From the NCBI RefSeq assembly GCF_003614885.1, contig NZ_QZMS01000007.1, positions 1,550,001 through 1,614,000 of the forward strand: a stretch of 64,000 bases of DNA, read 5' to 3'. The notes under the pieces were generated by a model that worked only from the letters and a program-made list of their open reading frames with translations, had not been told where the DNA came from and ran no database searches. Numbering within the stretch: position 1 is the stretch's first letter; the number at the start of each line of letters is the position of its first letter. The stretch is from Photobacterium salinisoli (lineage in GTDB: Bacteria; Pseudomonadota; Gammaproteobacteria; Enterobacterales; Vibrionaceae). Shown piece by piece: positions 63,054-64,000 of this stretch. The position numbers and the translations under genes were made by a program.

Positions 63054-63629
63054 ATGAGTGACATGATCCCACTGATATTTCAACAGCGTCACATCCTGCC
63101 AGGCGGTCGGATCCCAGTACGTATCCCGCCAGGCAGCCAGATGGAGACATTCAAAGTTGCCCTGGCATCTGACAATGGCTTCGGTATCTGTATGTTCGAT
63201 GAGGACGAACATGGTCAGCATTTTTGTTATATAGGTACCCGAGTTACTGTCGAAGATTTTGACATTTCCAGTCAGGATGGTGCCTTGATCGCGACTTTAT
63301 ACGGACACAGCAACTTCCGGATAAAATCGCTTAATCAAGCTGACAATGGCGTATTTTATGCTGAGCCTGAGGATATTCCCCAGTGGCCTGATATGACACT
63401 GCGTGACGATCAGCAACCATTGGCTGAAAAACTTCAGGTGATGTTTAACAATCACCCGGAGTTGGACAAACTGCATCAGACAAAATACCTGAATAATCTC
63501 AGTTGGTTATGCCAGCGCTGGCTTGAACTACTGCCACTGCCGGCATTTCAGAAGCAGGCCTTGCTGACAGCGCCAAATTGCCTGAATACTTACGATTATC
63601 TTCAGAGCATCATGCAGCAAAACCACTGA
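63054..63629 (+). CDS. LON-protease substrate-binding-domain protein
   Basis: This 191-aa protein consists of a stand-alone LON N-terminal (ASCH/PUA-like) domain without protease. The opening IPLIFQQRHILPGGRIPVRI matches the LPLFPLxxVLLPGGRLPLRI signature of that family, followed by GICMFDEDEHGQHFCYIGTRVTVEDF and the helical second part. The start is ATG 63054 with GGAG six bases upstream; a further in-frame ATG (63033) lacks a ribosome site. Stand-alone forms have unknown function, possibly binding unfolded proteins. LuxO-like boxes and a sigma-54 element upstream suggest quorum-sensing control. Confidence 0.85.
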   Translation: MSDMIPLIFQQRHILPGGRIPVRIPPGSQMETFKVALASDNGFGICMFDEDEHGQHFCYIGTRVTVEDFDISSQDGALIATLYGHSNFRIKSLNQADNGVFYAEPEDIPQWPDMTLRDDQQPLAEKLQVMFNNHPELDKLHQTKYLNNLSWLCQRWLELLPLPAFQKQALLTAPNCLNTYDYLQSIMQQNH

Positions 63630-63640
63630 TCATTGATCGC

Positions 63641-63677
63641 CAGCCAGCACTGAAATAGGTGCTGGCTGCACATTTTG
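63641..63677 (+). terminator. Terminator of the LON-domain gene
   Basis: A perfect 10-bp stem (CAGCCAGCAC with its complement), an 8-base loop, then CACATTTTGTT. Confidence 0.75.
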
Positions 63678-63770
63678 TTCCACTGCAGCGGAATGCCGCT
63701 TTCCCACTCGCCTGCCCTTAGGTACACTTTCGATTCAGCACATTATTCAATCACGAGCATTCCTTAACCT

Positions 63771-64000
63771 ATGAGCAGCCATGTATCTCCATCCTCTGCC
63801 AGAATTGTCGCTATCGGCGGTGGTCACGGCCTGGGGCGAATTCTGTCCTCCCTTTCCTGCTTTGGTTCAAATGTTACAGGCATAGTGGCAACGACTGACA
63901 ATGGCGGCTCTACCGGGCGTATCCGAGCCTCCATGGGCGGCATTGCCTGGGGAGATACCAGAAACTGTATCAATCAGTTAATCACCGAGCCATCTATTGG
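63771..64000 (+). CDS. YvcK/CofD-family protein (3' end outside window)
   Basis: The first 76 codons of a gluconeogenesis-factor-like protein are visible. The nucleotide-binding loop [14 protein letters not shown] is followed by [13 protein letters not shown] and [16 protein letters not shown], an exact fit to the YvcK/YbhK family (the CofD superfamily, Rossmann fold). In Bacillus YvcK is needed for growth on gluconeogenic carbon and for cell-wall balance. In E. coli ybhK neighbours moaA, as here. No strong ribosome site is seen before ATG 63771. Confidence 0.9.
   Translation, partial: MSSHVSPSSARIVAIGGGHGLGRILSSLSCFGSNVTGIVATTDNGGSTGRIRASMGGIAWGDTRNCINQLITEPSI

Overview
The window is a chromosomal segment of a Gram-negative gammaproteobacterium, almost certainly a member of the Vibrionaceae. 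Evidence: Lrp, Dcd, Udk, MoaC and RarA resemble the Escherichia coli proteins over their whole length; ald lies divergently beside lrp; the mnmA-hflD-purB, cydDC, oppABCDF, moaACDE and aat-bpt-infA/clpA-clpS blocks sit in the arrangement expected of vibrios; and LuxO-like boxes lie near a yvcK-family gene. Moderate GC content would fit Photobacterium, Enterovibrio, Grimontia or Salinivibrio better than low-GC vibrios, but the genus is inference. I saw no rRNA, tRNA, CRISPR array, insertion sequence or prophage. Both ends cut a gene: a YdjM-like membrane hydrolase at the left and a YvcK-family gene at the right.

Layout. 1-6.1 kb (mostly minus strand): YdjM-like hydrolase, asmA, dcd, udk and the Fe-S carrier apbC/mrp, divergent from metG. 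8.7-11 kb: a dicarboxylate/amino-acid symporter and an exported HAD phosphatase. 11.2-17.6 kb: a tightly overlapping MoxR/Bat operon (moxR, DUF58, DUF4381, batA, batB-TPR, batD). 17.6-21.7 kb: a secreted octaheme cytochrome c with a TPR tail, divergent from an exported arylsulfatase. 22.1-23 kb: an uncharacterised membrane-anchored protein preceded by a textbook NtrC/sigma-54 promoter. 23.1-30.5 kb (minus): serS, rarA, lolA, ftsK, lrp. 30.6-36.5 kb (plus): ald, trxB, cydD, cydC. 36.5-42 kb: a glycine-zipper envelope protein, then the N-degron group (aat, bpt, clpA, clpS) with infA and cspD. 42.4-49.1 kb: icd, divergent from rluE, mnmA-hflD-purB and roxA. 49.2-57.1 kb (minus): a chemotaxis receptor and oppABCDF. 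57.1-60 kb: a gene-poor stretch with two candidate small proteins and a porin. 60-62.4 kb: moaACDE behind a probable molybdenum-cofactor riboswitch. 62.6-64 kb: a small unknown protein, a LON-substrate-binding-domain protein and yvcK.

How genes work together. Aat and Bpt put Leu/Phe on N-termini, and ClpS delivers such proteins to ClpAP, so the complete bacterial N-degron pathway is encoded within 5 kb. TrxB and CydDC both serve thiol redox balance and cytochrome bd assembly. MoxR, DUF58 and the VWA/TPR membrane proteins form a putative envelope chaperone complex. MoaA, C, D and E build molybdopterin. RoxA, RluE, MnmA, InfA, MetG, SerS and Lrp serve translation and its regulation.

The most notable non-routine signals are in intergenic DNA: (i) an NtrC enhancer plus a -24/-12 promoter ahead of the unknown gene at 22094; (ii) two LuxO-type boxes 21 bp apart plus a -24/-12 element ahead of the LON-domain gene at 63054, with no Qrr sRNA present; (iii) a PurR-type operator ahead of mnmA-hflD-purB; (iv) two small ORFs with ribosome-binding sites and terminators between oppA and the porin; and (v) a 13-bp perfect inverted repeat behind moaE.
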